Of a DNA stretch of 64,000 bases, positions 55,457-64,000 are shown one piece after another. This DNA comes from Flavobacterium tyrosinilyticum. Its GTDB lineage: Bacteria > Bacteroidota > Bacteroidia > Flavobacteriales > Flavobacteriaceae. The notes beneath the pieces were generated by a model that searched no databases, was not told where the DNA came from, and saw only the letters and a program-made list of their open reading frames with translations. The DNA is taken from contig NZ_JAMOKG010000002.1 in NCBI RefSeq assembly GCF_023656565.1, forward strand, positions 812,030-876,029. The letters are read 5' to 3'. The translations under genes were made by a program, and so were the position numbers. How positions within the stretch are numbered: the first letter of the stretch is position 1; the number at the start of each line of letters is the position of its first letter.

Positions 55457-56308
55457 TTATAATGTTGTTATACTAAATTTTGCACTGAAATCTTTGTTTG
55501 CTTCCAATGTCAAAATCCCTTCTTTTTGGTATAAATCACCTGTGTTTTCATCAGTGTCAGAATATCCAAGCCACGGTTCAATACAGATAAAATGTGCGTC
55601 TTCTTTTGTCCAGATTCCTAAACTTGGAAAATCTTTATAATCAACTTTTATATAAGGTTTTAAATCTTTAAGAATTGTTAAAGATTTTGATTCTAATGTT
55701 TTAAAGATTAGAGCATCGTTACTAAATAGCTCATAATTTAAAGGAACTAAATTATCTTTTGTTTCTAAAATTTTAGTTTTAGACGAAATCAAATCGTTTT
55801 CAAGAAGGTAGTATTTTAAACTTTCTTCTTTTTCAAATTGAAGGGCATAATCTTCAAAATGATTAGGAAGAGCAATTGCTGGGTGTGCTCCAATAGAAAA
55901 AGGCATTTTTTCTTTTCCTTTATTAATTACTTTATATTCAAGTTCTAATGCGTTTTCATTAAGCGTATAAATAAGCTGTAATTCAAACTCAAAGGGATAT
56001 TTCTGTAATGTTTCTTCAGAAGATTGAAGAGAGAAAACGGCCTTGCTTTCCGTTTTTTCAATCAATTCAAAGTCCATGTCACGAGCAAAACCATGGCGTG
56101 GCAGATGGTAATCTTTTTCATTGATCGTATAGGTGTTGTTTTTTAAAGTTCCTACAATTGGAAAAAGTACAGGAGAGTGTTTGCCCCAAAAATCGGGATT
56201 GCCTTCCCAGATATATTCGTTTTCTTGATTGTCTTTTAATGAAAATAATTCAGCTCCAGCATGTTTGATGGAAGCTTTTAATATTGAATTTGAAATAGTT
56301 GTAGTCAC
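55457..56308 (-). CDS. aldose 1-epimerase family protein
   Basis: A 283-residue beta-sandwich protein of the galactose mutarotase family. ISNSILKASIKHAGAELFSL and WGKHSPVLFPIVGTLKNNTY precede the active region LPRHGFARDMDFE (His-Gly-Phe) and GAHPAIALP; ICIEPWLGYSD carries the expected acidic residue. The sugar substrate is not determined. Confidence 0.88.
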   Translation of the reverse strand: MTTTISNSILKASIKHAGAELFSLKDNQENEYIWEGNPDFWGKHSPVLFPIVGTLKNNTYTINEKDYHLPRHGFARDMDFELIEKTESKAVFSLQSSEETLQKYPFEFELQLIYTLNENALELEYKVINKGKEKMPFSIGAHPAIALPNHFEDYALQFEKEESLKYYLLENDLISSKTKILETKDNLVPLNYELFSNDALIFKTLESKSLTILKDLKPYIKVDYKDFPSLGIWTKEDAHFICIEPWLGYSDTDENTGDLYQKEGILTLEANKDFSAKFSITTL

Positions 56309-56493
56309 AATGTTGAATATAAAATGAATATTTTTTATAGAGATGTAAATATATTTTATAAAATTTAGTTTTTTAAGAAAAAGACCTAAATTATTTTATT
56401 GATAAAATTTTGCTAAAATTGAATTTATGTTTTGAAGTTTCTCTGTAAATAGCTTTTTTTTTCATTAATTTGCTACATAAACAGCTAAAAAAT

Positions 56494-58764
56494 ATGAAAA
56501 AGCAATCTGCAAAAGCCATTTTAACCGCGGCTTTATTTTTTGGGATTTCTTCAGTTTGGGCGCAGCAAACTCCGCCAGCTACAGCAGCAAATCCAGTAAA
56601 CAATTACAATTATCATGATGCCTTTGGACCTCATTTTTACACCAAAAACGGTACTTCAACCCGCGCAGCTAGTGGGCAGCCAGGAGTAGAGTACTGGCAA
56701 AACAGAGCCGATTATCAAATCACAGCAAAACTGAATGCAACTACAAATGAGATTGTAGGGACAGATGAGATTACTTATACAAATAATAGCCCTGATAAAT
56801 TAGGTTTTCTTTGGCTGAATTTGGATCAGAATTTATTTAAAGATGACTCTAGAGGAAATGCTGTTGTGCCCTTAACAGGAAGCCGTAATGGTGCTCAAGG
56901 ACAGGTTTTTGATGGTGGAAATAAAATTAAATCTGTAAAAGTAATTACTGGTGGAAAAACTAAAACAGAAACAGTTGCTAAATATATAATTACAGATACA
57001 AGAATGCAGATTTTCCTTCCACAAGAATTAGCTGCAAAAGGAGGTTCTGTAAAAGTTAAAATCGAATTTTCTTTCATCGCGCCTTTCGAGGGGTCTGATA
57101 GAATGGGAGTTTTGGAAACAAAAAACGGAAAAATCTTCACGATTGCACAGTGGTATCCACGTATGTGTGTGTATGATGATGTTCGTGGTTGGAATACTGC
57201 ACCGTATTTAGGAGCATCTGAGTTCTACTTAGAATATGGAGATTTTGATGTGAAACTTACAGTTCCAGGAAATCACTATGTTGTAGCTTCTGGAGAATTG
57301 CTAAACGGTCAGGAAGTATTTTCTGCTGAGCAATTAAAAAGATATAAAGACGCTTCAAACAGTGATAAAACAGTCATGATCCGTACTGCTGATGAAGTTA
57401 ATGCAACAGCAAATAATAACTCAGGAACTGAAAAAACATGGCATTATAAAATCAAAAATGCACGTGATTTTTCTTGGGCATCTTCTCCAGCTTTTATTTT
57501 AGATGGAGCTAAAATTAACCTTCCAAGCGGTAAAAAATCATTAGCATTGTCTGCTTATCCAGTTGAAAGTGATGGGCAAGGTGCTTATGGACGTTCTACA
57601 GAATATGTGAAAGCTTCAATCGAACATTATTCTAAGCAATGGTTCGAATATCCTTATCCAGCAGCTACAAACGTTGCAGGTAATGAAGGAGGAATGGAAT
57701 ATCCCGGAATTGTTTTTTGCGGATGGAAATCTAAAGGAGCAGATTTATGGGGAGTTACAGATCACGAATTTGGACATATTTGGTTCCCAATGATTGTTGG
57801 TTCTAATGAAAGATTATTTGCTTGGATGGATGAAGGATTTAATACTTTTATCAATTCGTTAAGCACTGCTGCATTCAATAATGGAGAGTACAAAGAACAG
57901 CCAACAGATTTGCATCAAGAAGCAGAATCTTTCACGCGTCCTGATTTAGAAACTATCATGAGTTCTCCTGATAACATGAAAGAAAAGAATATTGGTATGT
58001 TGTGTTATTTTAAACCAAGTGCAGGTCTGGTTCTTTTAAGAGAACAGGTTTTAGGAAAAGAGCGTTTTGATGCTGCTTTTAGAACTTATATTGAGCGTTG
58101 GGCTTACAAACATCCACAGCCAGATGATTTCTTTAGATCGATGGAAAATGTGGCTGGTGAAGATTTAAGCTGGTTCTGGAGAAGCTGGTATGTAAACAAT
58201 TGGAGATTCGATCAAGGAATCAACTCAATTAAATATGTGAAAAACGATCCTTCGAAAGGAGTGATTATAACAGTTGAGAATTTTGAAAAAATGCCGATGC
58301 CAATTGTTTTGGATGTAAAAACAAAAAGTGGAAAAGTGACAAGAGTTAATCTTCCGGTAGAAATCTGGCAGCGCAATAACAGCTGGTCTTTCAAACATAA
58401 TTCAACAGAAGAAATTGAAACTATAACTCTTGATCCAGATCATGCTTTTCCAGATTATAACGAATCTAATAATGTTTGGACTGCAGGAAAAGGTATAGTA
58501 GAGAAAGCGCTTATAATAGATGGGTATTTAGGTACTTATGTTACAGCTAAATCTCCTCTAACTATTAATTTGGTTGATAGAAATAGTGTTTTAACAGCTG
58601 AGCTTCCAAATTATCCTAATTTTTCTTTAGATCCTGTTCCAAATGAAAAAGACACATTTGAATCGAAAAGAGCGGGATTAAAATTTAAATTTAATGAAGC
58701 TAAAAATGCGTTTGACATGACAATTTTAGATAACGGACAAATAATGCAATTTACTAAGAAGTAA
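56494..58764 (+). CDS. M1 family metallopeptidase
   Basis: A 756-residue secreted zinc aminopeptidase-like enzyme. I start at the ATG at 56494, which gives signal peptide [20 protein letters not shown] ending VWAQ; the frame extends eight codons further up. The exopeptidase-like loop is [10 protein letters not shown], the zinc site H424-E-F-G-H428 with third ligand E447 (18 residues apart, canonical), in DEGFNTF. No T9SS C-terminal domain is seen. It probably trims peptides in the periplasm or outside. A 14-bp terminator follows. Confidence 0.93.
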   Translation: MKKQSAKAILTAALFFGISSVWAQQTPPATAANPVNNYNYHDAFGPHFYTKNGTSTRAASGQPGVEYWQNRADYQITAKLNATTNEIVGTDEITYTNNSPDKLGFLWLNLDQNLFKDDSRGNAVVPLTGSRNGAQGQVFDGGNKIKSVKVITGGKTKTETVAKYIITDTRMQIFLPQELAAKGGSVKVKIEFSFIAPFEGSDRMGVLETKNGKIFTIAQWYPRMCVYDDVRGWNTAPYLGASEFYLEYGDFDVKLTVPGNHYVVASGELLNGQEVFSAEQLKRYKDASNSDKTVMIRTADEVNATANNNSGTEKTWHYKIKNARDFSWASSPAFILDGAKINLPSGKKSLALSAYPVESDGQGAYGRSTEYVKASIEHYSKQWFEYPYPAATNVAGNEGGMEYPGIVFCGWKSKGADLWGVTDHEFGHIWFPMIVGSNERLFAWMDEGFNTFINSLSTAAFNNGEYKEQPTDLHQEAESFTRPDLETIMSSPDNMKEKNIGMLCYFKPSAGLVLLREQVLGKERFDAAFRTYIERWAYKHPQPDDFFRSMENVAGEDLSWFWRSWYVNNWRFDQGINSIKYVKNDPSKGVIITVENFEKMPMPIVLDVKTKSGKVTRVNLPVEIWQRNNSWSFKHNSTEEIETITLDPDHAFPDYNESNNVWTAGKGIVEKALIIDGYLGTYVTAKSPLTINLVDRNSVLTAELPNYPNFSLDPVPNEKDTFESKRAGLKFKFNEAKNAFDMTILDNGQIMQFTKK

Positions 58765-58789
58765 AAATCATATAGGTATAACCTGTTTA

Positions 58790-58821
58790 AAACCCGGTAA
58801 TTAGAAATAATTACCGGGTTT
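58790..58821 (+). terminator. intrinsic terminator after M1 peptidase
   Basis: AAACCCGGTAATTA / TAATTACCGGGTTT, a perfect 14-bp stem closed by a GAAA tetraloop with a T run. Confidence 0.93.
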
Positions 58822-58877
58822 TTATTTTTGAATATATTAACAAAACCTAAAAAAAATGTTAGAATTTTAATTTTTTG

Positions 58878-58907
58878 TTTTGTAAATAAAAAAATAATGT
58901 ACTTTTG
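58878..58907 (+). promoter_or_regulatory. promoter of the arginine operon
   Basis: TTTTG (58878-58882), a 17-nt spacer and TACTTTTG (58900-58907) match the Bacteroidetes consensus exactly. Transcription should start near 58912-58914, giving a leader of about 320 nt before the GNAT gene at 59236. Confidence 0.8.
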
Positions 58908-58912
58908 CACCG

Positions 58913-59080
58913 ATGAATAAAATAAGTTTACATATAACTTCTTTGTCACGGACAAACTCACCGAATACTTCTCCCGAAGTACGGACACTATCTCTATAGT
59001 GTTAACTGAGTTTTATAGCCGTATATTTATTCATATCCATTTTTCATTTTGAAATCACATAATTTGTCCATTGGACAAAC
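58913..59080 (+). promoter_or_regulatory. structured leader with three-way junction upstream of arginine genes
   Basis: Three helices are packed without gaps. P1 AAACTCA (58954-58960) / TGAGTTT (59007-59013); P2 CCG-AA-TACTTC (58961-58971), loop TCCC, GAAGTA-CGG (58976-58984); P3 ACACTA (58985-58990), loop TCTCTA, TAGTGT (58997-59002). P1 can be extended by ACGG / CCGT (59019-59022). Downstream TTTGTCC (59063-59069) can pair locally with GGACAAA (59073-59079) or with GGACAAA at 58950-58956, which would break P1. A 28-residue frame (58913-58999, MNKISLHITSLSRTNSP...) overlaps it. No known riboswitch is recognised. Confidence 0.6.
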
Positions 59081-59234
59081 GCATCCTAAAAGTATTTATT
59101 ATTTTGTAAATTTTCTTAATCAATGTTTTGGTTTTGAGGAAGTTACTTCTTTTATGCTTAATTTTATTGGATTCAATTCTGGATTTCAAGCGAATCAATA
59201 TGCTTTAATTTTTAACTCTAACTTCAATAATTGA
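59049..59234 (+). CDS. possible small ORF in arginine leader
   Basis: A 61-codon frame starting TTG, rich in F and N, whose stop TGA ends 1 bp before the GNAT ATG. That spacing would suit translational coupling, but the composition is that of AT-rich non-coding DNA and no family is recognised. Listed only as a possibility. Confidence 0.15.
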   Translation: MKSHNLSIGQTHPKSIYYFVNFLNQCFGFEEVTSFMLNFIGFNSGFQANQYALIFNSNFNN

Positions 59235-59235
59235 A

Positions 59236-59883
59236 ATGAAGATCTCTATTGTTGTAACTCAAGAAGAACACTTTAAGTATGCGCAGGAAATCTGCGATAC
59301 GATAGAATCGTCTGCCTTATTAAGAGGTACGGGGATTGCTAAAAGGACTCCTGAGTACATTCAGAAAAAAATGGCAAACGGTGATGCAATGATTGCTTTG
59401 GCTGATGGAAAGTTTGCAGGTTTTTGTTACATAGAAAGCTGGCAGCACGGAAAATTTGTCGCTCATTCAGGATTAATTGTACATCCAGATTATAGAAGTC
59501 ATGGTTTGGCCAAAAAAATAAAATCCAAAGTTTTTGATTATTCTTTGAAAAGGTTTCCAGATGCTAAGATATTTGGAATCACAACTGGTTTGGCGGTTAT
59601 GAAAATTAACTCTGAACTTGGTTATAAACCAGTTCCTTTCTCAGAATTGACTACCGATCCAAGTTTTTGGGCGGGCTGTAAAACCTGTACTAACTTCCCA
59701 ATTTTACAAAGCAAAGAAAACAAAATGTGTCTTTGTACGGGAATGTTATACGACCCTAAAGAAAAACAAAAAACACAGCCGAGACATCCTTTTAACGAGG
59801 CTGTTTTAAGAAGACTTAAAAAAATCAAACAGGCTTTGTTCTTAAACAAATTATTATCATTTGTTTTTTTATTCAAAATTTAA
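59236..59883 (+). CDS. GNAT family N-acetyltransferase, first gene of arginine operon
   Basis: A 215-residue GNAT protein: CYIESWQHGKFVAHSGLIVHPDYRSHGLAKKIK carries the acyl-CoA loop (VHPDYRSHGLAKKI). Cysteines (CKTC, CLC) cluster in the C-terminal part (WAGCKTCTNFPIL). It heads the arginine operon in the place held by an N-acyl-glutamate-forming enzyme, so I infer it makes N-acetyl- or N-succinyl-glutamate; Bacteroidetes are known to use succinylated intermediates at the ornithine carbamoyltransferase step. Substrate not proven. Confidence 0.82.
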   Translation: MKISIVVTQEEHFKYAQEICDTIESSALLRGTGIAKRTPEYIQKKMANGDAMIALADGKFAGFCYIESWQHGKFVAHSGLIVHPDYRSHGLAKKIKSKVFDYSLKRFPDAKIFGITTGLAVMKINSELGYKPVPFSELTTDPSFWAGCKTCTNFPILQSKENKMCLCTGMLYDPKEKQKTQPRHPFNEAVLRRLKKIKQALFLNKLLSFVFLFKI

Positions 59884-59938
59884 TTAAAAAGAAATCTCAA
59901 ACTGCTATATACGAAAGTATTAGCCTAAATTATAAAAA

Positions 59939-61132
59939 ATGAAAAAAGTAGTATTAGCTTATAGCGGAGGATTAGATACCTCGTATTGTTTGAAATATTT
60001 AAAAAACGAAAAAGGTTATGAAGTTCATACCGTTCTTGTTGATACAGGAGGATTTAGTGCAGAAGAATTATCAGCTATTGAAAAAAGAGCTTATGAGTTA
60101 GGAAGTGCACAGCACGCCAACTTAACGATTTTAGACAAATATTACGATAAAGCTATAAAATACCTGATTTTCGGAAATGTATTAAAAAATAATACATATC
60201 CATTATCAGTAAGTGCAGAGCGTATTTTTCAAGCAATTGAAGCTATAAAATATGCGAAAAAAGTAGGAGCAACTGCAATTGCTCACGGAAGTACTGGTGC
60301 AGGAAACGACCAAATTCGTTTCGATTTGATTTTCCAAACTATTGCTCCAGAAATTGAAATCATTACACCAATTAGAGATTTAAAATTGTCAAGACAAGAA
60401 GAAGTGGATTATCTAGCTCAAAACGGAGTTCACTATTCTTGGGAAAAAGCACAGTATTCTATCAATAAAGGACTTTGGGGAACAAGCGTTGGAGGGAAAG
60501 AAACTTTAACTTCAAGTCAGCCATTGCCAAGCGAAGCTTATCCTTCGCAATTGCAAAAAGAAGGAGAAGAGAAAGTGACTCTTCATTTTGAACAAGGAGA
60601 ATTAGTTGGTTTAAACGGAAAAACAGATAAACCTTCAAATAATATTGTGGCTCTAGAAAAGCTGGCAAGTGCTTATGCAATTGGTAGAGATATTCACGTA
60701 GGAGATACAATTATCGGAATTAAAGGAAGAGTTGGTTTTGAAGCTGCTGCTCCGTTAATTATCATCAAAGCGCACCATTTATTAGAGAAACATACGCTTG
60801 GAAAATGGCAGCAATACTGGAAAGAACAATTAGGAAACTGGTACGGAATGTTATTTCACGAAGGTCAGTTCTTAGATCCAGTGATGAGAAACATTGAAAC
60901 TTTCTTGCAAGACACGCAAAAAACAGTAAATGGAACGGTAACTGTTTCTTTAAAACAATATCATTTCTCACTTGACGGAATCGAATCTGAAAACGATTTG
61001 ATGAACACAGGTTTTGGTCAATACGGAGAAATGAACAATGCATGGACATCTGATGATGCAAAAGGATTTATCAAGATTCTTGGAAATGCACAAAACATAT
61101 TCTCATCTGTAAACAAATTAGATCATGATTAA
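59939..61132 (+). CDS. argG: argininosuccinate synthase
   Basis: A 397-residue ATP-dependent ligase joining citrulline and aspartate. It begins with the ATP-pyrophosphatase loop VLAYSGGLDTSYCLKYL; further blocks are AIAHGSTGAGNDQIRFD and the citrulline site YSINKGLWGTSVGG. Length is standard. It overlaps argC by 8 bp, so the two are translationally coupled. Confidence 0.96.
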   Translation: MKKVVLAYSGGLDTSYCLKYLKNEKGYEVHTVLVDTGGFSAEELSAIEKRAYELGSAQHANLTILDKYYDKAIKYLIFGNVLKNNTYPLSVSAERIFQAIEAIKYAKKVGATAIAHGSTGAGNDQIRFDLIFQTIAPEIEIITPIRDLKLSRQEEVDYLAQNGVHYSWEKAQYSINKGLWGTSVGGKETLTSSQPLPSEAYPSQLQKEGEEKVTLHFEQGELVGLNGKTDKPSNNIVALEKLASAYAIGRDIHVGDTIIGIKGRVGFEAAAPLIIIKAHHLLEKHTLGKWQQYWKEQLGNWYGMLFHEGQFLDPVMRNIETFLQDTQKTVNGTVTVSLKQYHFSLDGIESENDLMNTGFGQYGEMNNAWTSDDAKGFIKILGNAQNIFSSVNKLDHD

Positions 61133-62102
61133 TGTAGGAATTATTGGTGGTTCGGGCTACACAGCCGGAGAACTCATCAGAATTTTAATGTATCACCCAA
61201 AAGTAAACATTGATTTTGTTTACAGTACAACAAACGCTGGGAAACCGCTTTCTGTAGCGCACCACGATTTGATGGGAGATATCGAAATGAATTTCACAGC
61301 TGAAATAAATCCAAATGTGAACGTTGTTTTCTTGTGTTTAGGTCACGGAAAATCGATTTCATTTTTGAAAGAAAATCAGTTTGCAAGTCATACTAAAATC
61401 ATCGATTTAGGAAATGATTTCAGATTGAATAAAGATGCTCATTTCGAAGGAAAAGATTTCGTTTACGGATTGCCTGAAATCAATAAAGCCGAAATCAAAA
61501 AAGCAAATTATATCGCAAATCCAGGTTGTTTCGCAACGGCTATTCAATTGGCTTTATTGCCTTTAGCAGAACATAATTTATTGAATAATGATGTTCATAT
61601 TAATGCGACAACCGGAAGCACAGGTGCAGGAGTAAGTCTTTCAGAAACTTCTCATTTCAGTTGGAGAAACAATAATATGTCGCATTATAAAGCTTTTGAA
61701 CACCAGCATTTAGGCGAGATTTCAGAAAGTTTAGTTCAATTACAAGACGATTTTGATAGCGAATTGCTTTTTATTCCGAACAGAGGCGATTTTCCAAGAG
61801 GAATTTTTGCAACTTTATATACATTATGTGATGATAGTTTGGAGCAATTGGTTGCCAAATACGAAGAGTTTTATAAAAACGAGCCTTTTGTAACCATTAC
61901 CACAACAAACATCAACATGAAACAAGTGGTGCAAACGAATAAATGTATCATTAGTTTATTGAAAAAAGGAAACCGGGTTCTCATAACATCGATTATAGAT
62001 AACTTAACCAAAGGTGCTTCAGGACAAGCAATTCAAAACATGAATTTAATGTTCGGATTAGAAGAAAGCACAGGTTTACATTTGAAACCAAGCGGATTTT
62101 AG
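61125..62102 (+). CDS. argC: N-acetyl-gamma-glutamyl-phosphate reductase
   Basis: A 325-residue NADPH-dependent reductase, third step of arginine synthesis. Rossmann start VGIIGGSGYTAGELIRIL, active cysteine in ANPGCFATAI, and the segment HINATTGSTGAGVSLSETSH. In Bacteroidetes the natural substrate may carry a succinyl rather than an acetyl group. It overlaps argG by 8 bp and is separated from argD by an inverted repeat. Confidence 0.95.
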   Translation: MINVGIIGGSGYTAGELIRILMYHPKVNIDFVYSTTNAGKPLSVAHHDLMGDIEMNFTAEINPNVNVVFLCLGHGKSISFLKENQFASHTKIIDLGNDFRLNKDAHFEGKDFVYGLPEINKAEIKKANYIANPGCFATAIQLALLPLAEHNLLNNDVHINATTGSTGAGVSLSETSHFSWRNNNMSHYKAFEHQHLGEISESLVQLQDDFDSELLFIPNRGDFPRGIFATLYTLCDDSLEQLVAKYEEFYKNEPFVTITTTNINMKQVVQTNKCIISLLKKGNRVLITSIIDNLTKGASGQAIQNMNLMFGLEESTGLHLKPSGF

Positions 62103-62111
62103 AAAAAATTT

Positions 62112-62175
62112 GTTTCAGGTTTTAAGTTTCAAGTTTCACGTTCTCTAGCGTAACTTGAAACCTGAAACCTGAAAC
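62112..62175. repeat. long inverted repeat between argC and argD
   Basis: GTTTCAGGTTT-taa-GTTTCAAGTT (62112-62135) faces AACTTGAAAC-ctg-AAACCTGAAAC (62152-62175), 21 paired bases with a 3-base internal mismatch around a 16-base centre. There is no T run, so it is more likely an mRNA-stabilising or repeat element than a terminator. Confidence 0.85.
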
Positions 62176-62191
62176 TTTAAACAAAAAACAC

Positions 62192-63331
62192 ATGAACTTA
62201 TTCAACGTTTACCCATTATACGACATAACTCCTGTAAAAGCAATTGATTGTACAATTACAGACGACAAAGGAGTAGAATATTTAGATTTATACAGCGGAC
62301 ATGGTGTGATTTCTATCGGACACACACAGCCGGATTATGTAGCAAAATTGAAGAATCAATTAGACCATTTAGGGTTTTATTCAAATGCGATTCAGAATCC
62401 TTTACAGGTTGAATTGGCACAGAAATTAGGAAAGCTTTCTGGTCTTGAAGATTATGAATTGTTTTTATGCAGTTCTGGTGCCGAAGCCAATGAAAATGCT
62501 TTAAAATTAGCTTCTTTCCACAATGGAAAATCAAGAGTTGTGGCTTTTGATAATTCTTTCCACGGAAGAACTTCTGCAGCCGTTGCTGTTACTGATAATA
62601 AGAAAATAGTTGCGCCATTAAATGCCCAACAAGAAGTTACGTTTTTGCCTTTAAACCAAATCGAATTAGTTGAAGCTGAATTGGCTAAAGGCGATGTTAC
62701 AGCTGTAATTATTGAAGGAATTCAAGGAGTTGGAGGTTTAGACCAAGGAACAACTGAGTTTTTTCAAGCATTAGAAAAATCATGTAAAAAACACGATGTT
62801 GTTTTGATTTTAGACGAAGTACAATCAGGATACGGAAGAAGCGGGAAATTCTTTGCTTTTCAACACCACGGAATCAACGCTGATATTATTTCGGTAGCAA
62901 AAGGAATGGGGAACGGTTTTCCTGTTGGAGCGATTTTAATTTCTCCAAAATTCGAAGCAAGTTTTGGATTATTAGGAACGACTTTCGGCGGAAGCCATTT
63001 GTCCTGTGCAGCGGGAATTGCGGTTTTAGATGTAATTGAAAAACTAGATTTACAGAAAAATGTAAACGAAGTTTATGAATATTTCTTAGAGACAATCAAA
63101 GAAGTTGACGGAATCAAACAAGTAAAAGGAAAAGGATTGATGCTTGGAGTGGAGTTTGATTTTGATGTAGCAGCTTTAAGAAAGAAATTAATCATCGAAA
63201 AACACATTTTTACAGGAAGTGCCAACAATAAAAATCTATTAAGAATTTTACCGCCGCTTACTGTGAAAAAAGCTGATATTGATACGTTTGTAAAAGCTTT
63301 AAAAGAAAGTTTAGAAGAATTAAAAAACTAA
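62192..63331 (+). CDS. argD: acetylornithine (or succinylornithine) aminotransferase
   Basis: A 379-residue PLP class III aminotransferase. FLCSSGAEANENALKLA, DNSFHGRTSAAVAVT, LILDEVQSGYGRSGKFFA and the PLP lysine region ISVAKGMGNGFPVGA are clear. Its place after argC fits the N-acylornithine step. The substrate acyl group (acetyl or succinyl) cannot be read from sequence. Confidence 0.93.
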   Translation: MNLFNVYPLYDITPVKAIDCTITDDKGVEYLDLYSGHGVISIGHTQPDYVAKLKNQLDHLGFYSNAIQNPLQVELAQKLGKLSGLEDYELFLCSSGAEANENALKLASFHNGKSRVVAFDNSFHGRTSAAVAVTDNKKIVAPLNAQQEVTFLPLNQIELVEAELAKGDVTAVIIEGIQGVGGLDQGTTEFFQALEKSCKKHDVVLILDEVQSGYGRSGKFFAFQHHGINADIISVAKGMGNGFPVGAILISPKFEASFGLLGTTFGGSHLSCAAGIAVLDVIEKLDLQKNVNEVYEYFLETIKEVDGIKQVKGKGLMLGVEFDFDVAALRKKLIIEKHIFTGSANNKNLLRILPPLTVKKADIDTFVKALKESLEELKN

Positions 63332-63341
63332 TTCTCATTAC

Positions 63342-63378
63342 CTAAACCTGACGGGTTTTTAAAGCCCGTCAGGTTTAG
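63342..63378. repeat. palindrome between argD and proA (first)
   Basis: CTAAACCTGACGGG (63342-63355) pairs with CCCGTCAGGTTTAG (63365-63378), 14 bp perfect. It belongs, with the next palindrome and the element at 42431, to a family of ACCTGNNNGGTTT-type intergenic palindromes in this window. It might attenuate transcription inside the operon. Confidence 0.85.
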
Positions 63379-63396
63379 AAACACAAAGTATAATAT

Positions 63397-63423
63397 CCTA
63401 ACAGGTTTCAAAAACCTGTTAGG
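63397..63423. repeat. palindrome between argD and proA (second)
   Basis: CCTAACAGGTTT pairs with AAACCTGTTAGG around CAA. It is the same general shape as the first palindrome but different in sequence, 18 bp after it. Confidence 0.85.
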
Positions 63424-63480
63424 TATCAATAAGTTTCGATAAAAAGAAACAACCGAAAAACAACCAACCAACTAGAAATT

Positions 63481-64000
63481 ATGAATCCATTATCAATTGA
63501 AAAACGCAATGCGGTTTTGCGGTCTATGGCAAAGCTGGTCGAGCAGGAGCGGAATCAGATTATCTTGACCAATCAAGAAGATCTTGCTGATTACAACGGC
63601 TCAGATTTAGCGATGGAAGAACGCTTAAAAGTAGATGATAAAAAAGTTGACGAAATGATTTTATCATTAAACCAATTAGCTTCTCAAGAGGATCCCGTTG
63701 GCGTTGAGCGTTTTCATTTTACTCATGATAATGGAATAAAAGTTATCAATAAAACCGCTGCTTTCGGAACGATTTTAATTATTTACGAATCCCGCCCAGA
63801 TGTAACAATCGAAGCAGGCGGAATTGCTTTTAAATCCGGAAATAAGATTTTATTAAAAGGAGGAAAAGAGTCTTTAAAATCAAATTTGAAAATCGTAAGT
63901 CTTTGGCACAAAGCTTTAGAAGAAAATGGAGTTTCAAAAGACTGGGTGGAGTATCTGAATTACAACAGAACAGAAACTCAGGCTTTCTTAGAAAAACCAA
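63481..64000 (+). CDS. proA: glutamate-5-semialdehyde dehydrogenase (3' end outside window)
   Basis: The frame opens at ATG 63481 and runs off the window after about 173 residues, so only the N-terminal part is seen. It starts MNPLSIEKRNAVLRSMAKLV, then has KTAAFGTILIIYESRPDVTI and GGIAFKSGNKILLKGGKES, the signature of gamma-glutamyl phosphate reductase, which makes glutamate semialdehyde for proline. It lies 149 bp after argD across two palindromes; its presence in an arginine operon couples proline to arginine synthesis. Confidence 0.92.
   Translation, partial: MNPLSIEKRNAVLRSMAKLVEQERNQIILTNQEDLADYNGSDLAMEERLKVDDKKVDEMILSLNQLASQEDPVGVERFHFTHDNGIKVINKTAAFGTILIIYESRPDVTIEAGGIAFKSGNKILLKGGKESLKSNLKIVSLWHKALEENGVSKDWVEYLNYNRTETQAFLEKP

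Noticed and set aside
58611..58988. 125-codon minus-strand frame across the peptidase end and arginine promoter
   Set aside because: It is antisense to the coding end, the terminator and the promoter; no family features.

Overview
The window looks like chromosomal DNA from a Flavobacterium close to F. johnsoniae. It is AT-rich, has type IX secretion (T9SS) and gliding-type proteins, uses Bacteroidetes promoters (TTTG, 17-23 nt, then TAnnTTTG), and carries flavobacterial families such as PorP/SprF, PorD, DUF6495/DUF6913-like proteins, FabV and an arginine operon headed by a GNAT gene. Both ends cut genes: a DUF2147 gene on the left and proA on the right. I saw no tRNA, rRNA, transposase, prophage or CRISPR array.

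Layout. 0-6.3 kb holds a B1 metallo-beta-lactamase, priA, a LytTR regulator, rpsF-rpsR-rplI and a DUF6495-like gene. 6.3-7.5 kb is a long AT-rich intergenic stretch. 7.5-20.8 kb is a surface-adhesin module: a giant repeat protein of about 3470 aa with a T9SS type-B C-terminal domain, its PorP/SprF-like partner and a PorE-like OmpA protein. 21-37.9 kb is housekeeping: ligA, a split 5'-nucleotidase, dapA-bamD-rpoZ-coaBC-porD-recN, fabV, a GT2 glycosyltransferase, coaE and a kinase/regulator pair. 38-42.4 kb has a candidate small RNA followed by a tight five-gene operon: a lysine-rich unknown, RtcB RNA ligase, a zinc-ribbon unknown, PrfH and a TPR protein. 42.5-50 kb is mostly minus-strand metabolism and repair (thioesterase, miaA, K+ channel, DnaQ/GIY-YIG fusion, YggS, 3-hydroxyacyl-CoA dehydrogenase, Gfo/Idh). 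50-58.8 kb holds pcm, an XRE-Fic protein, smpB, outer-membrane proteins, a GNAT, an aldose epimerase and an M1 peptidase. 58.8-64 kb is the arginine/proline operon (GNAT-argG-argC-argD-proA) behind a structured leader.

The most interesting region is the RtcB-PrfH operon. In other bacteria RtcB and PrfH act together to rescue and repair ribosomes whose 16S decoding centre has been cut by ribotoxins. Here the pair is embedded, with overlapping reading frames, among two unrecognised basic/zinc-binding proteins that may be unreported parts of the system. Other strong signals are a packed three-way-junction RNA with competing pairings in front of the arginine operon, a 240-bp by 10 tandem array in the adhesin that also has a 720-bp higher-order period, and three -7 elements placed exactly 5 nt before an ATG (possible leaderless mRNAs).
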